Shown: positions 14,711 through 27,498, counted from the first letter of the stretch. The stretch: DNA of 64,000 bases from Cylicocyclus nassatus (GCA_958299035.1 CATQJL010000112.1:85764636-85828635); one strand, 5' to 3'. Notes: generated from the sequence alone by a model not told the origin. Numbers and translations are program-made.

Positions 14711-15066
14711 CATAGGCCAGGAGCTCAATCTTTTGTCCCTTCACATAAACGATGCTAATATGAAAATTTACTACGATTTGGGCACCTGTATAGGGATGTA
14801 TGCTGGCTCCTATGTGTTATCGAAGACACAAGATGTAGGTCTTTACTGAACAGACGATTTGAAAACATTCGTGAATGGTTGAATGCTAATTGCGAAGGCG
14901 TGATGACACTAAGGCTATCACAGCAGTTCATGTCTATTGCAAGACCTTTACGGTATTTTGGAGAGGGAAAGATAGGTGCTGACAGTGACGACACAGTTCG
15001 GTCGGTGAGTGACGAAATACAGCACAAGGACAATATCTTATATAAACTTTCAGTTTTCGCATTATA
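14711..15066. other. intergenic, nothing recognised
   Basis: Open on both strands for 70-110 residues but without family resemblance or splice context. Confidence 0.4.
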
Positions 15067-15744
15067 CAGGCTGTCCCAAAAAAATGTTAACACTATTTGA
15101 TCGTTAATAACTCCCTTGCTTTCAAGTCTTTCTCCGAGCGTCAGGTACCATTTTGTAGAGCAAGGATAAACTTAGATTTACAGTATCGGATGAATCACCT
15201 AGCTTTCCTCATTACTGTAGAATTACGGTAGGAATTTTGACAAGGATTTTAGGCCATTAAAGCCCATTTTCTGCTTTAAAACAGAGCCAAACAAACCAAA
15301 ATCTCTTGTACTATGGTGATGAAAGCCGCTGATTTCGAATATGAAATTTTCTTTTCATTATGATACTTCTTTTCAAAGTTATCCTCGGTAAAGTGTAATA
15401 ACTGACTTCCCAGCATGTGTCAAAAATGTGATTACGCCGTCAAAAAGCTGAAAACACTCGCAAAAAGTTGTGTAGTGAAATCAGCGTGCGCGAAAACCCT
15501 AGTACACACTTTTTCAGATTTTTTGAAAAAAATTTTGTCAGAGGGCATATTTCATGACGGTTCCACATGCTGGAATTTCCTACCGTTATTCTACAGTAAC
15601 GAGGAGCGTTAGATGATTCGCTCTACACTGTAAATCTAAGTTGAACCTCGCTCTACAGAATGGTACCTAAAGCACGGCGAAAGACTTGAAAGCAAGGGAG
15701 TTATTAACGATCTAACAGTGTTAACATTTTTTTGGGACACCCTG
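15067..15744. mobile_element. Tc1/mariner-type foldback MITE, TA duplication (copy 1)
   Basis: 678 bp. Left end CAGGCTGTCCCAAAAAAATG and the inverse of its right end CAGGGTGTCCCAAAAAAATG match; TA flanks both sides (15065-15066 and 15745-15746). The arms remain similar for at least 180 bp (cttgctttcaagtctttc; ggtaccattttgtagagc; actgtagaattacggtagga). The centre has no coding capacity. A shorter relative is at 33637-34048. Confidence 0.9.
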
Positions 15745-15883
15745 TACTTTGCGCCTCGAAAAAATTCTGCATGACTCGCAACGGCTAAAACAATTTTCAT
15801 CACATGCTTATATTCATTTTCTGTTAGCTGCTGGCTTGTCTGTGAAACTCCCATGCTTACTGGTATTTTTCATATCCACTCGC

Positions 15884-16789
15884 ATAAATCGTAAAGAAAG
15901 TTCCCGGGCACTTGCGAAGATTTTTTTTTTCAAATCGCTGTAACCTCAAGCAGATTGACTCTTTTTTAAAGCTACAAACGTCATTGCAAAGACAATTTTT
16001 TTCCCACAACATGTATTTGTCTTGCTGGCTTTTCAGCACCTTACTGCGGTCCATCAACATGCACAGAAGGAGAAATTGTCGCGCGAGTGACCTATTTGTG
16101 CAGGATTATCTCAAGCACGATGAAAGCTGGAGATTTCAAATGCTGTAGTTATATAGAAGTCTGCTGGGGCTGTTATGGGGACAATTCAGGCCTTTGACCA
16201 CATGCAAAAAAAGTTTTTCCAGAAAGTTTGAAAAGTCGATCATTTTTGTCCCTAAAAATGTACCATTTTTCAAGTGAGTTTGAAGTCTTGTCGGTCTGCA
16301 TAGGGTAGACCAAATCTTTGATTACTGCAAACATTATTGGGACAATGCCTTGCACATCTTTCGGACCCATCATCCAGGCGCATTCTCGCAGAAGCGACGC
16401 CAGCTGCGAAAAGAGTTGCAGTCAGACGCAAATTCGACAGCTCGTAATTTCTGAGCGCAAATCGCAGGTCTCGAGGAGTGCAGCTGCGGATCAGAAGTTA
16501 GCTAGCGTCTCAATCAAATCACCCATGATTTGAACGAAATCCTTTGTATTGCACAAAAAATGGCTGTAGGAAGAGAAATTGTGAAATTTCTATGGTTGGA
16601 AAGATTTTCTTCTCGATGTGCAGATCGAACACGTCTTGGCGTCGAGAAAAGTCGGAAGGCGTATTGAAAACTTCAGACTTTCCTCTAATGAGCAGTATAA
16701 GAAACGTGTGTCAAATCCGACCGAGCGCTGCAAAAATGCGTTTGAAAATGAATCTTCAAAAGTGCCAGGGAACTTTCTTTACAGCCTAA
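15884..16789. mobile_element. mariner-like foldback element
   Basis: About 906 bp. The right end read inwards is TTAGGCTGTAAAGAAAGTTC, a mariner-style end; the left end is more decayed (ATAAATCGTAAAGAAAGTTC). The arms continue through ccgggcacttgcgaagat against its near inverse. The frames inside are not a transposase. Confidence 0.75.
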
Positions 16790-17467
16790 TAAAATCAAGT
16801 TACATAGCTTAGCATGGTTGTAACTGTATGTTTGCTTCTCATTTTTAACGCATTTCGGTCATTTTATTGTGTTGCTGGTTGTATTCTTCCCACAGTCGCC
16901 TACACTATCTCATGGATTCTCAGAGAACAGATTCACAGATTGTTCATAGACTGCTGCTTTATGGTTCGTCGTATATTATCAGATGCAGTTCAATAAAGGT
17001 TTGAATACTCAAGTTTGAGGTAGGCAAAAAAGAAGAGGCAACTCTATGAATCTGTCTTCGTATTCAAAATTAAAATCATGACCAGATGTCGTCCGGGATA
17101 GGATGAAAACCAAACTTTTGGGAACACTCACTGGGTACGACTAATTTGGGAAAGTATTACGTCAACAAGTTTCCAAAACTTTTCATATAATACCAGTACA
17201 ACTCTCCCTGTCATAGTCTTTGGGAGTGCTTTCGTCCAAACTTTTTCTTCTGGGAATATCCTTGAAAACTGACTCTCTCGAAAATCAAGATTTTGCGGTC
17301 ACGTGCCAATCTCCTTCTCAAAGCCGACTTATTTAAGCGTCGCATTTTTCATTTCAAAGATCCACAATCCCCCTCCCTCAGTGTCTCTGCAGCCCATAAT
17401 TTCCTCCTGCCAACTTTCCTAGAAAAATTCAAAAAAAAAACGCACGGCAGATTCCCTCCTCTGGTAC
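16790..17467. other. intergenic, nothing recognised
   Basis: No protein family, tandem array or paired inverted ends were seen. Confidence 0.4.
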
Positions 17468-18780
17468 CATACCTTCGATAGTCTAGAGATAGGGCGCCAA
17501 AAGTGAAGGTTGTTTAAACATCTGACGTCATAAATAGTGAAGATTGTTTGAAGAAGATCAGAGAAGAGATAAAACAGATTTAAAAAGCAAATAAACTGCT
17601 GAAAACCGGATAAAAACGCTGCAATAAGGTTTGAAATTTTCATTTGGCGGCTTTTCAGATGCAAGTTTTCGCTCCAGGACTAGCAATTCGCAACGCGGGG
17701 TTTTGATTTTTGATGCGTCCTTTAATTTTTTACCCCCGCATTGACGTTCCTGTTTCCTGGGATGTTGTCTAGATTGTTGCGCTTATTGCTCTGAGCAACA
17801 ATCGCCCAAGCTGGAAGAAAATCCATGCGAAAGCACTGAAATAGAACAAGGTAAAGAAAAACGCACTTTTTACGATTTTTGCGAAAATTTCCATAATCGA
17901 AGAGGTAAGAGCTGAGTGGTTGTCTGCATTATGAAAGAAGCAAGATCTATAGAATGCACGAAAAAGCCGCGTGAAAAGAGTTAAACTAGGAGAAAAACAA
18001 GAGATTTTCGAAAACAAGGTTTTTGCCGGATTTCTTGATCAAATCAAAAAATGTGGTCTTGGGCGTTGTCAGCGTGAAAACAGAGATCAAGAGCTTCAAA
18101 ATGGTTAGCTTGCTAAACTTGGGTTCGAAACAGCCAAGAAAAGGATATCAGAGCCAAATTTCCCGCGCCCCGCATTTGGGGTAGCGAGGTAGCGTGCAGC
18201 GCGCGGAGACGCAGACGAGCAGCGGAGACAGACCAGAGCCGACGGAGCATTTGGCTCTGGTCGTAGATCTCCGCGGGGTCTCAATGAAACGCTGCAACAT
18301 TATATATCATTCTGATCGTCATGACACGACGAGGAGAAATGACAACGTCACAAGCTTTAAGAATCACTCATTAACGAGATAGACCAGCATTTTCATGCGC
18401 GATTTACCGCGCGAGAATTAAGCGCAGTTTCTCGTTTTTATTCAACTCCAATAGCTTTCCTAAACTCCTGAAACTCGATCTTGGTCAAATAGGAAGTTGA
18501 CTGAAGAATGTTGTTTTGAATTCTAGCGAAAATTTCATAGAAACCTTCTTTTCAACGTAAAAAAAGCCATGAAAATGCAAATTCTCGGTTTTGCTGAAAG
18601 CTGAAGATACTATTCCCTATATTTGCTTCATTCATATACGTTCCGATATAGTCAGGATAATAATATTCAGGGCAAAGCCCCGGATGACTTCTGTTTTTTT
18701 TTTCAGGTGAAGGTTGTGTCCCCTCATAGCCCTCAAAGTGAAGGTTATCAGAGTACGTGGCTCTATGTATCGAGGGTATG
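17468..18780. repeat. 1.3-kb CATACC element (copy 1)
   Basis: 1313 bp starting CATACCTTCGATAG and ending, as inverse, CATACCCTCGATACATAG, so the short ends are inverted. A second copy, about 90 percent alike by eye, is at 53678-54999, where an 8-bp target duplication is clear. Here no matching duplication is seen. Internal open frames are broken in this copy and no transposase is recognised. Confidence 0.9.
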
Positions 18781-18808
18781 ATTGATATATTGATTGATAT
18801 ATTGGTAT

Positions 18809-18863
18809 ATTGACAGATTCATGAGAGGGTACCAGACTGGTACCCTCTCATGAATCTGTCAAT
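18809..18863. repeat. perfect 25-bp hairpin
   Basis: ATTGACAGATTCATGAGAGGGTACC is followed after five bases (agact) by its exact inverse. It sits 28 bp beyond the end of the CATACC element, next to a short attgatat repeat. It could be a young remnant of an inverted-repeat element or a hairpin RNA source; nothing in the sequence decides. Confidence 0.9.
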
Positions 18864-19489
18864 CTCGCCTTAGTCCACATTTCAGGTTCTAGGAAAGATC
18901 TTTTTCCACAATATTCTTGTCAGGATGTCCTCAATTCTCTGCTCCAAATTTTTCCTACTTTCTTTCATGTTTCTGTGTTATAGACTCTGACTCGATCCCA
19001 TATCTCCAGAGTTCCCACGTCAACCTTAAAATCTCTCTCCCAATTTTTATGCTGGTACCCTTCCTTGGCTTGCATGTCTTCATGGAGCGGTTGTTTTACT
19101 CTTGGAGCCAATTCAAAGCTGCGTCAACTTCTAAAAGATCTTACTGTGCTACTCATGATTAGCAGAATTATCTGGGACTCACTGTGCGGCAACTGGGTCT
19201 CTTACTTGTGAGCTGTGCAGTAGCTGTGCACTACACTGCGAGGTTTTCCTTCAATCCATCAGAGGGTTTTGTTAAATTTGGAGCCCTAATGCCGATCTCT
19301 TGTGCGTCTTGAGCATTCCGGTTCCTTTCCTATTTTTCGCTGTTTTTTGCTCCTTTACCTGTACATAATTGGCATTTCCTCCTTGCATCCCTTCCTTCCG
19401 TTCTACATATATTGTTAAGACGACCGAAGTTTCGTTGAACGATAGAAATCTCGACGGTTTGTGTTTGTTTTCTGATTTGTAGGTTCAGT
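18864..19489. other. stretch before the CR1 copy; possible decayed 5' part
   Basis: No endonuclease motif could be read with confidence. It may hold a heavily decayed upstream part of the retrotransposon that is recognisable from about 19490. Confidence 0.3.
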
Positions 19490-22207
19490 CTCTTACGATA
19501 CATGTAAAGCAGCCGAAAAGGCGATAGCCTCCATAAAGGTTATGGGAGACTCCGTTGAGTTTTGGCGGAATCAGAGGGAATTGCATGGAAAAAACCTAGA
19601 AAGCCCACCCGGATCTTGTTTTTTATCACGCTGAACAGCATGAATCAAAGAAAGTATGCATAACAACATGCAGAAGCAGACTTTTCCATGAGCTACAGTA
19701 TCCGCTTGAAAACTCGTTGTATAAGAAAGTCTGTCGGGACATTGAAGCTCACATGAGAAAATACCTTGCCTGCCGGGAGCGTAAACTAACTGCTAGGAAT
19801 AACGTGAAACCTATGAACTCCTATATACGATATAAAATGAAAGCCAATGGTAAGCTCCCATTTTGATGAACGATTCCGGTGCAACTTTTGTCTCTGACCT
19901 TGATAAAGCAAATGCTTCAGCCAATTATTTCTCGAATGTTTTTACTAGTGATAGTTTCAATGAAAACACCCCTTTGCATGAATTGTGTCCTGTTCCACAT
20001 CAGATAGTTTCAATGAAAACACTCCTTTGCATGAATTGTGTCCTGTTCCACATCACTTGAGTGATGTTTTCTTTCATCCTTCTGAAGTTTACACTATTTT
20101 GAAAGCTCTCAGACAGTCCATAACTGAAACCTATGATGGAATACCGCAGATCATTTATAGAAAATGTGCATCTGCTCTGGCTGCACCGCTTGCCCATGTA
20201 TTCAATATATCGATGCTCTTAAGTGAGGTGCCTCAGTGTTGAAAAGAAGCCATTGTGACGGCTATTCCAAAAGTTTCCGGTACAAACCAGATAAGCAGCT
20301 ATCGTCCTATCAGTTTATTGCCTACACCATTAAAAGTAATGGAAAAAATCATAAGGGCCAGACTGCTATCATGGCTCAGTAGGTTCACGTTATTCCTATA
20401 GAACAGCATGGTTTCATTGCCGGGGCGTCTACCACTACTAATTTAACGGATAGTTTATTTGATTGGGCTTTGGCATTGAACAAGGGAAAATTTATTGATG
20501 TTATTTATGTTGACCTATCAAAGGCGTTTGATAAAGTTAGCCACGGAAAACTTCTGAGTAAACTAAAGTATTTGGGTATAGATGGCAAACTATTGGATTG
20601 GATTGCCTCGTACCTAGCTGACAGACATCTGACGGTTAGAGTTGGTCATTGCCACTCGCAAAGGCACATATGCACCAGTGGAGTACCTCAGGGGGAGGAG
20701 GGTGTCCTCTCCCCACTTTTGTTTCTGCTTCATACAATTGATGTGCCAAGTGCTATCATCAAGTCCACGCACATTAAAGTCAAGTTGTACGCTGATGATA
20801 TAAAGATCTATGGGATTTATGGGGATGAGAACTCTCAGGAGGTAAGATCCGCTCTGCAAGCATGTAGACTGTACGTAGACTTGCAGATTGGGCCTCTGCT
20901 TGGCGCTTACCGATCAACTTTGAAAAATCCTCTTCTGCACCTAGGCGGTGGCCAAAAGCAGACGTACAAGTTGAATGGTGTGGGCTTGAGACAGAACAGT
21001 TTCATCTACGATTTGGGTGTTCATTTCAATGAGTCTCTGGATTTTACCGAGCATATTAATGAGACTGTTACCAGGGCTTTTGGCTCGGCCTTCCGGATAC
21101 TTCGAAATGTCCACACGGATAATCCAACGATTATGTTACGACTTTATAAATCTTTTGTTTTACTAAACTTGAGTACTGCTCACAACTCTGGAGTCCGAGT
21201 AAAGCTAAACATATTAAAAGTTTGAAAGAGTTCAGAGAGTTTTTACTAGAATTGTGATGAGGAGATGTATCCGCGATTGTTCCGCTCTGAGTTATCATGA
21301 CCGCTTGAAGAAGCTTGGACTCGAATCTCTTGTTTGCAGAAGAGCTAAATCTGACTTCTTGTTTTGCTTCAGAGTTCTGAAACGTGAAGTCAAATTGATT
21401 CCCAGCGATTACTGGATCTTTATGCCTGCTTACAATAGACACGGTGGTTTTAACTTGCATTACCCAAAAGTTGAGAGGAAACATGCCAACCTGTTATTCA
21501 ATCATAATTTTTGTCGGGGAGCTAGACGGTTACGGTGTACTGTGAAGCTTTCAAAAGGAAACTGAGGAAAGTTGACGTTTGCCAATTATTGAGCATTTCT
21601 CTGTGATTGTCTCTGGTCTGGTTTCATTACTGGTTTTCCTGTTTCTGGTCTAGTTCTTGCTGGCCCTCGCTTGTCGACTCTTGTGTTTTTGGACTCTGCT
21701 TTCCCCACATCGCTATTACGACAGCCGCTTTCGTGGAGCTCCTTTCTACTACGTCGTTTCACGATTTTATGTTTTTTTCTTCGATATGTTGTGTTCGTGT
21801 TTCTCGACTATCTGTTTACTAACCATGCTGTGCTGGCCTGCCACCCACTTTCGGACTGGGCAACAGCATTGTGCCTTCGGACCGTAGACAGCTGCATTTC
21901 ATGCATGGCTTTCTTAGAATAAGGCAGGTGTATCCAAGCGTCGGTGGTGTCAGGTTGGTGGATACCTGGCAGGAACCAATCGCAGACGTTTTAAACAGCC
22001 CGGAAAAGTGGCAGTGGCATTCCCCGATGCCAATCACCTGACCTCCCTTGACCAAATAGAAATTTTTCTTCCTCAACATCCAGGCCCTTATTCGCTATTT
22101 GTTTGTTCTGGTGAAAGGTGACAGGCTAGTTTTTTACTCTAGCAATGTTTTCGTCACTCGCCCAGGCTTTGGCACACGTTTACGTGTATGAAATTAATAA
22201 ATAAATA
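19490..22207 (+). pseudogene. CR1/Jockey-type non-LTR retrotransposon, decayed
   Basis: Plus strand. From about 19690 shifted frames read like the endonuclease-RT linker (NSYIRYKMKANGK, then a VSDLDKANA block). The RT proper at 20470-21225 is one open frame with VIYVDLSKAFDKV, SGVPQG, LSPLLFLLHT and KLYADDIKIYG, so the catalytic Asp residues remain. The C-terminal part (21254-21565) reads LSYHDRLKKLGLESL and PSDYWIF and lies in another frame. The 3' end is at aattaataaataaataa, about 22190-22207, the short-repeat tail expected of CR1 elements. Frameshifts, stops and an internal duplication show it is dead. No intact endonuclease domain found. Confidence 0.92.
19949..20056 (+). repeat. 54-bp tandem duplication inside the CR1 copy
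   Basis: The block starting gatagtttcaatgaaaacac and ending tgttccacatca is present twice in direct succession with one or two base changes. The duplication lies in the linker before the RT domain and arose after, or during, insertion. Confidence 0.9.
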
Positions 22208-22545
22208 ACTTTTCTTGAAGGAGCTTCTTCGCAATATGGGGAGCTTTTCCGCCGATCCAACATGCATGGCGAGAATCTGTCCCCCCCTCCCCCCCTCCCC
22301 GGCCGCATGTAACACAAAAGGAACCGTTGTTTACTTATTCACCTACAGCTGTCAATTTAAAGATGCCAAGTTGAATACAACGAAGTTGGAGCACATTTAT
22401 TATTAAACTACCCGTCAACAATATGATCGGAGCCTAGAATTTTCAGCTAACAAATTTCACTTTACGATTACTTTTGACTGTTGATCCAATGTGTGTTTCT
22501 CCATTGAAATGAGTTCGGATAATCTTGCATTTAGGAGGAGTGACT
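22208..22545. other. gap between CR1 tail and Srt paralogue B
   Basis: Contains a C-rich run near 22280. No gene recognised. Confidence 0.4.
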
Positions 22546-23970
22546 TCAACAAGATTTGTTGAACTTCCTGAATTGAAGTTTGACTGGCTTTTCTACGACA
22601 ACCGTCCAAAATAATTTACAATTCTTACTGTGACCGCTCTTTACCACTCGTGTGAAGATGCTTACGGTAGGTATTGCTGACTTTCGAACTGCGATTCTGT
22701 CTCGTATTGCTCTGCAAAGTTGTTTTTGGGAAGGATATGGACATGCGGTCATCTTGGACACTACCTGTTGACAATGAAATAAATCAAAGGGTACACTCCA
22801 GCATTTGCAACCCACATAAAGTTTAGAGCTGTGTAAGACCAAAGGTTCGACGGAAGGACCAACTGAGACAATAGTTTTCAAAGCACTGTGCTGACTTTGA
22901 TTGTCTTTGAAAAGCAACATAATTTAAGTCTCACCTGATAATTATGCCAGAGAAAGTTGAGGACTGTGCAATAGACGGTGATGACCAACGCTTGGATGAG
23001 TATCTTGATTTCGGCTTTCGCATTTGACTGTGTGGCAAATCGCTTTCGCTGGAAGCTATTGGCTAAAGAGTGAGAAAAAACATCTTAGTGCAAAACTAAC
23101 TGTTCTATATAAGGCGATAATTACAAGTAAATAGAAAACTGCAGAAATCAAAATTGTGCTAAGCTCAATAACCATTTCAGTTTTTTGCACATATAGAGAA
23201 AAGCGTAAATCATAATCATAATCCCAAGAATAGCTAAAATTCACGAATTAGATAGAAACGAAAGCAACAGACCTCAATGCTCTTACTTACTAGTCAGGCA
23301 GATAAATGATTGAAGCCCAAGGAGATGCGAGGGCCAATGCAAATAAAAACCAAGCGGCTAATGCAATAGCTATCCAGACCTGAAGCTTTTCGAGTGATAA
23401 GAAGAGATGAGAAATCGTGAATGACTTACTCGTAGTGCAGACCCGCCAAATAGCATTTCATCTAACCTAGACGAATATAGTTGCACAAATCTGCTGAAAG
23501 CCAGAAATACGGTAAGGACTGTATAAGCCACATAAGCCGGTGTGGCTAAGACACCCATGGCCTGAAAAAAGATGCTTACTGTGCAAAGGCTAGTCAGCGT
23601 AGCTGTCACCTTGGCTAGGCCAGGACTATAGGACTGTCGATATACGGTAAATATTCCGGTCATAAAGTGAGGAAAGCACTGGATCACATCGAAAATCCCC
23701 AGCACAAACATGAATTTGTACGAAATCATTTTCATAAGTTCACCATCTTTCCATATTGTCTGAAAAAGATTTTCTACCGATTGTAGCTCAAAACTTATTG
23801 AGAGATCTGCTAAGGTAAAAACTAACCGTTAAAATAATTGAGTATGCGATGCCACATGCGGCAGAGATTGCCATCAAAGAACATCCAACAATAATATCAC
23901 TCAAAGGGGTTCTTTCTGTAAATAAAGAATAATTGCGTTTGCAGTGGCTACCCAAAAATCCCACCTTCAT
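22546..23970 (-). CDS. Srt-family serpentine chemoreceptor (paralogue B)
   Basis: Eight exons on the minus strand: 23970-23827, 23759-23610, 23561-23430, 23379-23291, 23233-23101, 23048-22935, 22862-22765 and 22711-22546. They join to 1026 nt, 341 aa, without internal stop. Donors (gttagt, gtgaca, gtaagt, gtgaga) and acceptors (ttttcag, ttccag, ttag) are normal for nematodes. Motifs repeat paralogue A: SYKFMFVLGIFDVIQCF, AMGVLATPAYVAYTVLTVFL, the helix-4 WFLFALALASPW, AKAEIKILIQALVITVYC and GVYPLIYFIVN. The N-terminus and the C-terminal tail (longer, ending KFNKSC) differ most. The predicted protein is a membrane chemoreceptor of the nematode Srt family; the ligand is unknown. Same strand and about 8.5 kb from paralogue A, so a local duplication later split by a retrotransposon and MITEs. 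Confidence 0.94.
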
Positions 23971-24600
23971 CCATATCCTCGGATTATAAGACAGTTAATA
24001 TGTAAATTATGATAATAAGTTCCAGCTTTGTTCGTTCAGTAAGCGTCAAGGAAATCAGCCATATCACTTCATTTTCTCAATGCTTTCGATTATGCACGCA
24101 ATCTACAACAGAGGAATTGAATTTAGGGTAATTATATTGTTTTCGCAACGGCATACACTGGTAAATTTTGCGAGAAAAGTCTTATAAGCAAGAAAAGTCA
24201 CTATGAAGAGATTTCGTGAAGTATCCAACAAGTAGGATCAGTATACAGGAGCAAAAACTTTTAACACTTTCAATGAACTAAACAAATGCTGTAAGCAATA
24301 AAATTGTCAATAAACTTGACAAAGAAATAGATCTTCTAGAATAACACCTAATATTTAGTGTTAATTTCTAAAGGTTTTTATATGTCTGTTCACTTTCGTT
24401 CGAAAAGGGTTGTACTTGTGAATACCTAAATGATTAAGGTCAAAACTCCGGAGTAAATTAGACGTATACAGTAGAAAATGTTTTTTGCAGTGATGTGAAT
24501 TTTGGTCTTAATGGAAGCATTGAAGCGTACAAATTCTTTTCAGCAAATGTATAGATTGCAAGCCTAGAACAGTTCAAAAAAAATTCATTGCATGTCAGAA
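23971..24600. other. 5' flank of Srt paralogue B
   Basis: AT-rich; no further exon or regulatory motif could be supported. Confidence 0.4.
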
Positions 24601-25000
24601 TGCTGACAATTTATTAGCAATTTAAGAGAGACGAACCCCACGCAATAATTACAATAATATTTTATTCCTAGAAACATCTGTAAAGCGAAATTCGTTGCGG
24701 TAGATCACAGCTCACTTCTGTTTTCATTCTTCCGGCGAGTGGTCAGCTAGTTTTTGGCTCTGACCTATTCCTATGATCAGGAATAGAAGAGAAGGAGTGT
24801 CCGGTAGGAACCGTGTCTGGTCCATCGGTGATCCTACCGATCCTAAAAACTAGCTGACCACTCGCCGGAAGAATGAAAACAGAAGTGAGCTGTGATCTAC
24901 CACAACGAATTTCGCTTTACAGATGTTTCTAGGAATAAAATATTAATGTAATTATTGCGTGGGGTTTGTCTCTCTTATAATTGCTAATAAATTGTCAGCA
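24601..25000. repeat. near-perfect 400-bp foldback element
   Basis: Left arm 24601-24755 and right arm 24845-25000 are inverted copies differing by only a few bases, with an 89-bp spacer. Ends are TGCTGACAATTTATTAG and its inverse. The spacer itself has short pairing blocks (cctattcctatgatcaggaatag). No TIR family elsewhere in the window matches it, and no coding capacity is seen. The low divergence of the arms suggests a recent origin or ongoing gene conversion. Confidence 0.95.
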
Positions 25001-27177
25001 TCCTTGCACGGAAGTCAAAGACGGATCCACGAACCCAGACCGAACTCCCAGCCTTTGGAGCTTGCAGCTGGCAAAAAGAAGTCATGGATCTTCATCACTA
25101 GAGCGATATCTCAAAGTACGTCTACATCTACAACTAACGAAGCTTTATTCGAAATCATCATTGTAGACCGTTGAGTATGAATAAATAAATAATAAATAAA
25201 TAAAGTAGAAGGTCACAGCTTTGGAAGATGTCTAAGCGATTCCTCATCATACGGTAGTGCATAGAAGGAATGACAATGTTATATATATAAGCATTCTCGG
25301 GATCATTTTTTACTTTAGCCCGAGTTCAATCTAATTTTTACATTATTTTCTTGCCGCCACTTATAGCGAAATAACCAAGATATCTACGTAAAAATTCAGT
25401 CGCTTAATAAATATGTTGGTTTGTTTTTCATATACGCTACGGTATATATGCGAATATAGCATATCAAGCTTAGAAAAGTGAGTCCAGACATTCAAATACC
25501 AAAGTCTTCATTCTATAATACATTCATACTATTTGAGACTCACACTCATAAGCAGGGAAGTACTAATACTAACTGCTGTTTTCACGAACGATACGATTCT
25601 GAGAACAACAAGGTTAGTAATTCGTATGAATACTACTCGTTAGTTTGACTCAGGCTGGTGTTTTCGAGTAGACCGCTCACAATAATATGTTTGCTGTTTC
25701 TGATAAAAAACATCACTGATTGCTGGAAAAAAGGGTTCACAAATTTATGTTTGTTATGTTTGTTGGACTTCAAGAATTAGCGATTTACCAATTTTAAATG
25801 GCGAGAAAAGAAAAGGCCGATTTGCCTCGCGTAGGGTCCAGGAAAAAATGTGGAAGAGGAAGCCGAGAGAAGAGGCTTGCGGGAGTAAGTGCTGGTCAGA
25901 TCGTGTAGCGACCGAGAGGGCCCAAGTACTGAATGGTCTTACCCTGCTAAGGTCAGATTCGGAAATTTTCCTTAATATCAATTTATAGTTCAACGTTCTT
26001 GTCCATTATTGACCTTAAGGCCGTATTGCTGTTTTTGTAATAAGGATAATCGCTGTTCTATTACTCTATGTGCTGGTCTTCCAGTCTCAAGATAGGAACC
26101 TCTCAAGACCGTTAAAAGCTACTCCTGTTACAAAGTCATCCTTTTTAGTGATTCTCTGTGATGCGAGGTATAAAAACTGCTTGAATACTTAATTTTCTCC
26201 TGCAGTCATATTCCCTTGACTCGATATATTGTTTGTGCAAAGAAGTATGACTTACTGAATACGGTAATCAAAAGAGAATGTTAAGTACTGCTGAAAAAAT
26301 AATTCAATTGACGATTATCTGCTGAGAAGATGATTCAGTAGCACATAATAAGATGGTTAATCGTTTGAATTCTATTTCCATGAGGCAAGAGTCAGATACA
26401 AGATGTATCTATAGAGGTAGAGACAGATTTAAAGATATCTAGTGGTAAATATCTGTAAAGAATTTCGGGCGCTGATCAACAACACTACGAAGTGCTGAAA
26501 GTATTATATTAGGTTGACTAGAAAATAGTTTCGGTCGTTTTTAATGGTTTGTAGGAATGTCACAGATAATTTATGTGTCACAGATAATTATGTAATATCT
26601 TTGGAAAGAGTAATTCAAGGAGAATTGGATTGTTAACTTTCTGCTCAGATATTATTTTGAAGAAATGGTCAGGAAAGCACAAAAGTTACATTTTTCAGTT
26701 GAATTTTCGAAAAATCGCTTCAAAAACAAACTGAAAGTAATTATAAAGTGCAGGATTGGTACGCAACATACGATTTTGTTATTTCAAGGCATTTCATAGC
26801 TATAGGTGGTCAAATTCACGCGATCTGCAATACTCAAAAATTAGCCTTCACAAGCAAATGCTTAGAAATTTTCACATTTTCGGCTACATAAACCTCCAAA
26901 TAGCAGCTTATAATCTCAATTGTGGTTCGTCTTATAGTCAAAGGTTGTGCGTACCCAGCAACCAAATTACTCATCTGTGCACTTACAACAGCTTCAAAAC
27001 GAGACTATGAAAGTCATAGTGATTACTGGAGGTTTAGCTATACAAGGACAAAGGAAACCTCTAAGTTGAGCTTGTCATAATAGAGGTATGATGCTACCCA
27101 TTTACAAAACTTTATAGCTAAACAACTGTTCTTTGAATTGTTATAGAGCTTCGAGATTGCATGTCAAATCGAAATTA
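25001..27177. other. AT-rich stretch without recognised genes
   Basis: A minus-strand frame of 79 residues (25754-25993) is not from a family I can name. At about 26511 a mariner-like end (TTAGGTTGACTAGAAAATAG) occurs without a clear partner. The rest shows no family. Confidence 0.4.
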
Positions 27178-27381
27178 TTAGGTTGTCGGATAATTTCTGT
27201 TACATTTTTTCCTAAAATTTCTAGGAAATCCCAAAAGCTTTCTGAAAACCCCAAATCTGCAATACGCTTAGGATGTAGCAGGATCTACCTACCAGCATGA
27301 TTGATGCCGCAAGTGCACTAATCACCAACAAGTTTACGGCAGTTTAAATTAGACTAAATTCAGAGAAGTTGAAAACTTGTT

Positions 27382-27498
27382 TCAGTTGCCCTGATTATTT
27401 TTGGGCTTCTTGCGTTTCTCTTGTGGACGTACCATTACCACACCGGCCAAAAAGGTAGCCAAGAGGACCAGCGTCCCAGTTCCTTCGGCTCCTGCTCT
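27382..27498 (-). other. short open frame with membrane anchor and basic tail
   Basis: On the minus strand, 38 codons read GTLVLLATFLAGVVMV, a membrane-spanning stretch, followed by RPQEKRKKPKNNQGN and a stop. This is the layout of a single-pass membrane protein C-terminus. It lies downstream of the integrase, where some gypsy elements carry an extra membrane-protein gene, but no further part of such a gene is seen. It could equally be a host exon or chance. Confidence 0.35.
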
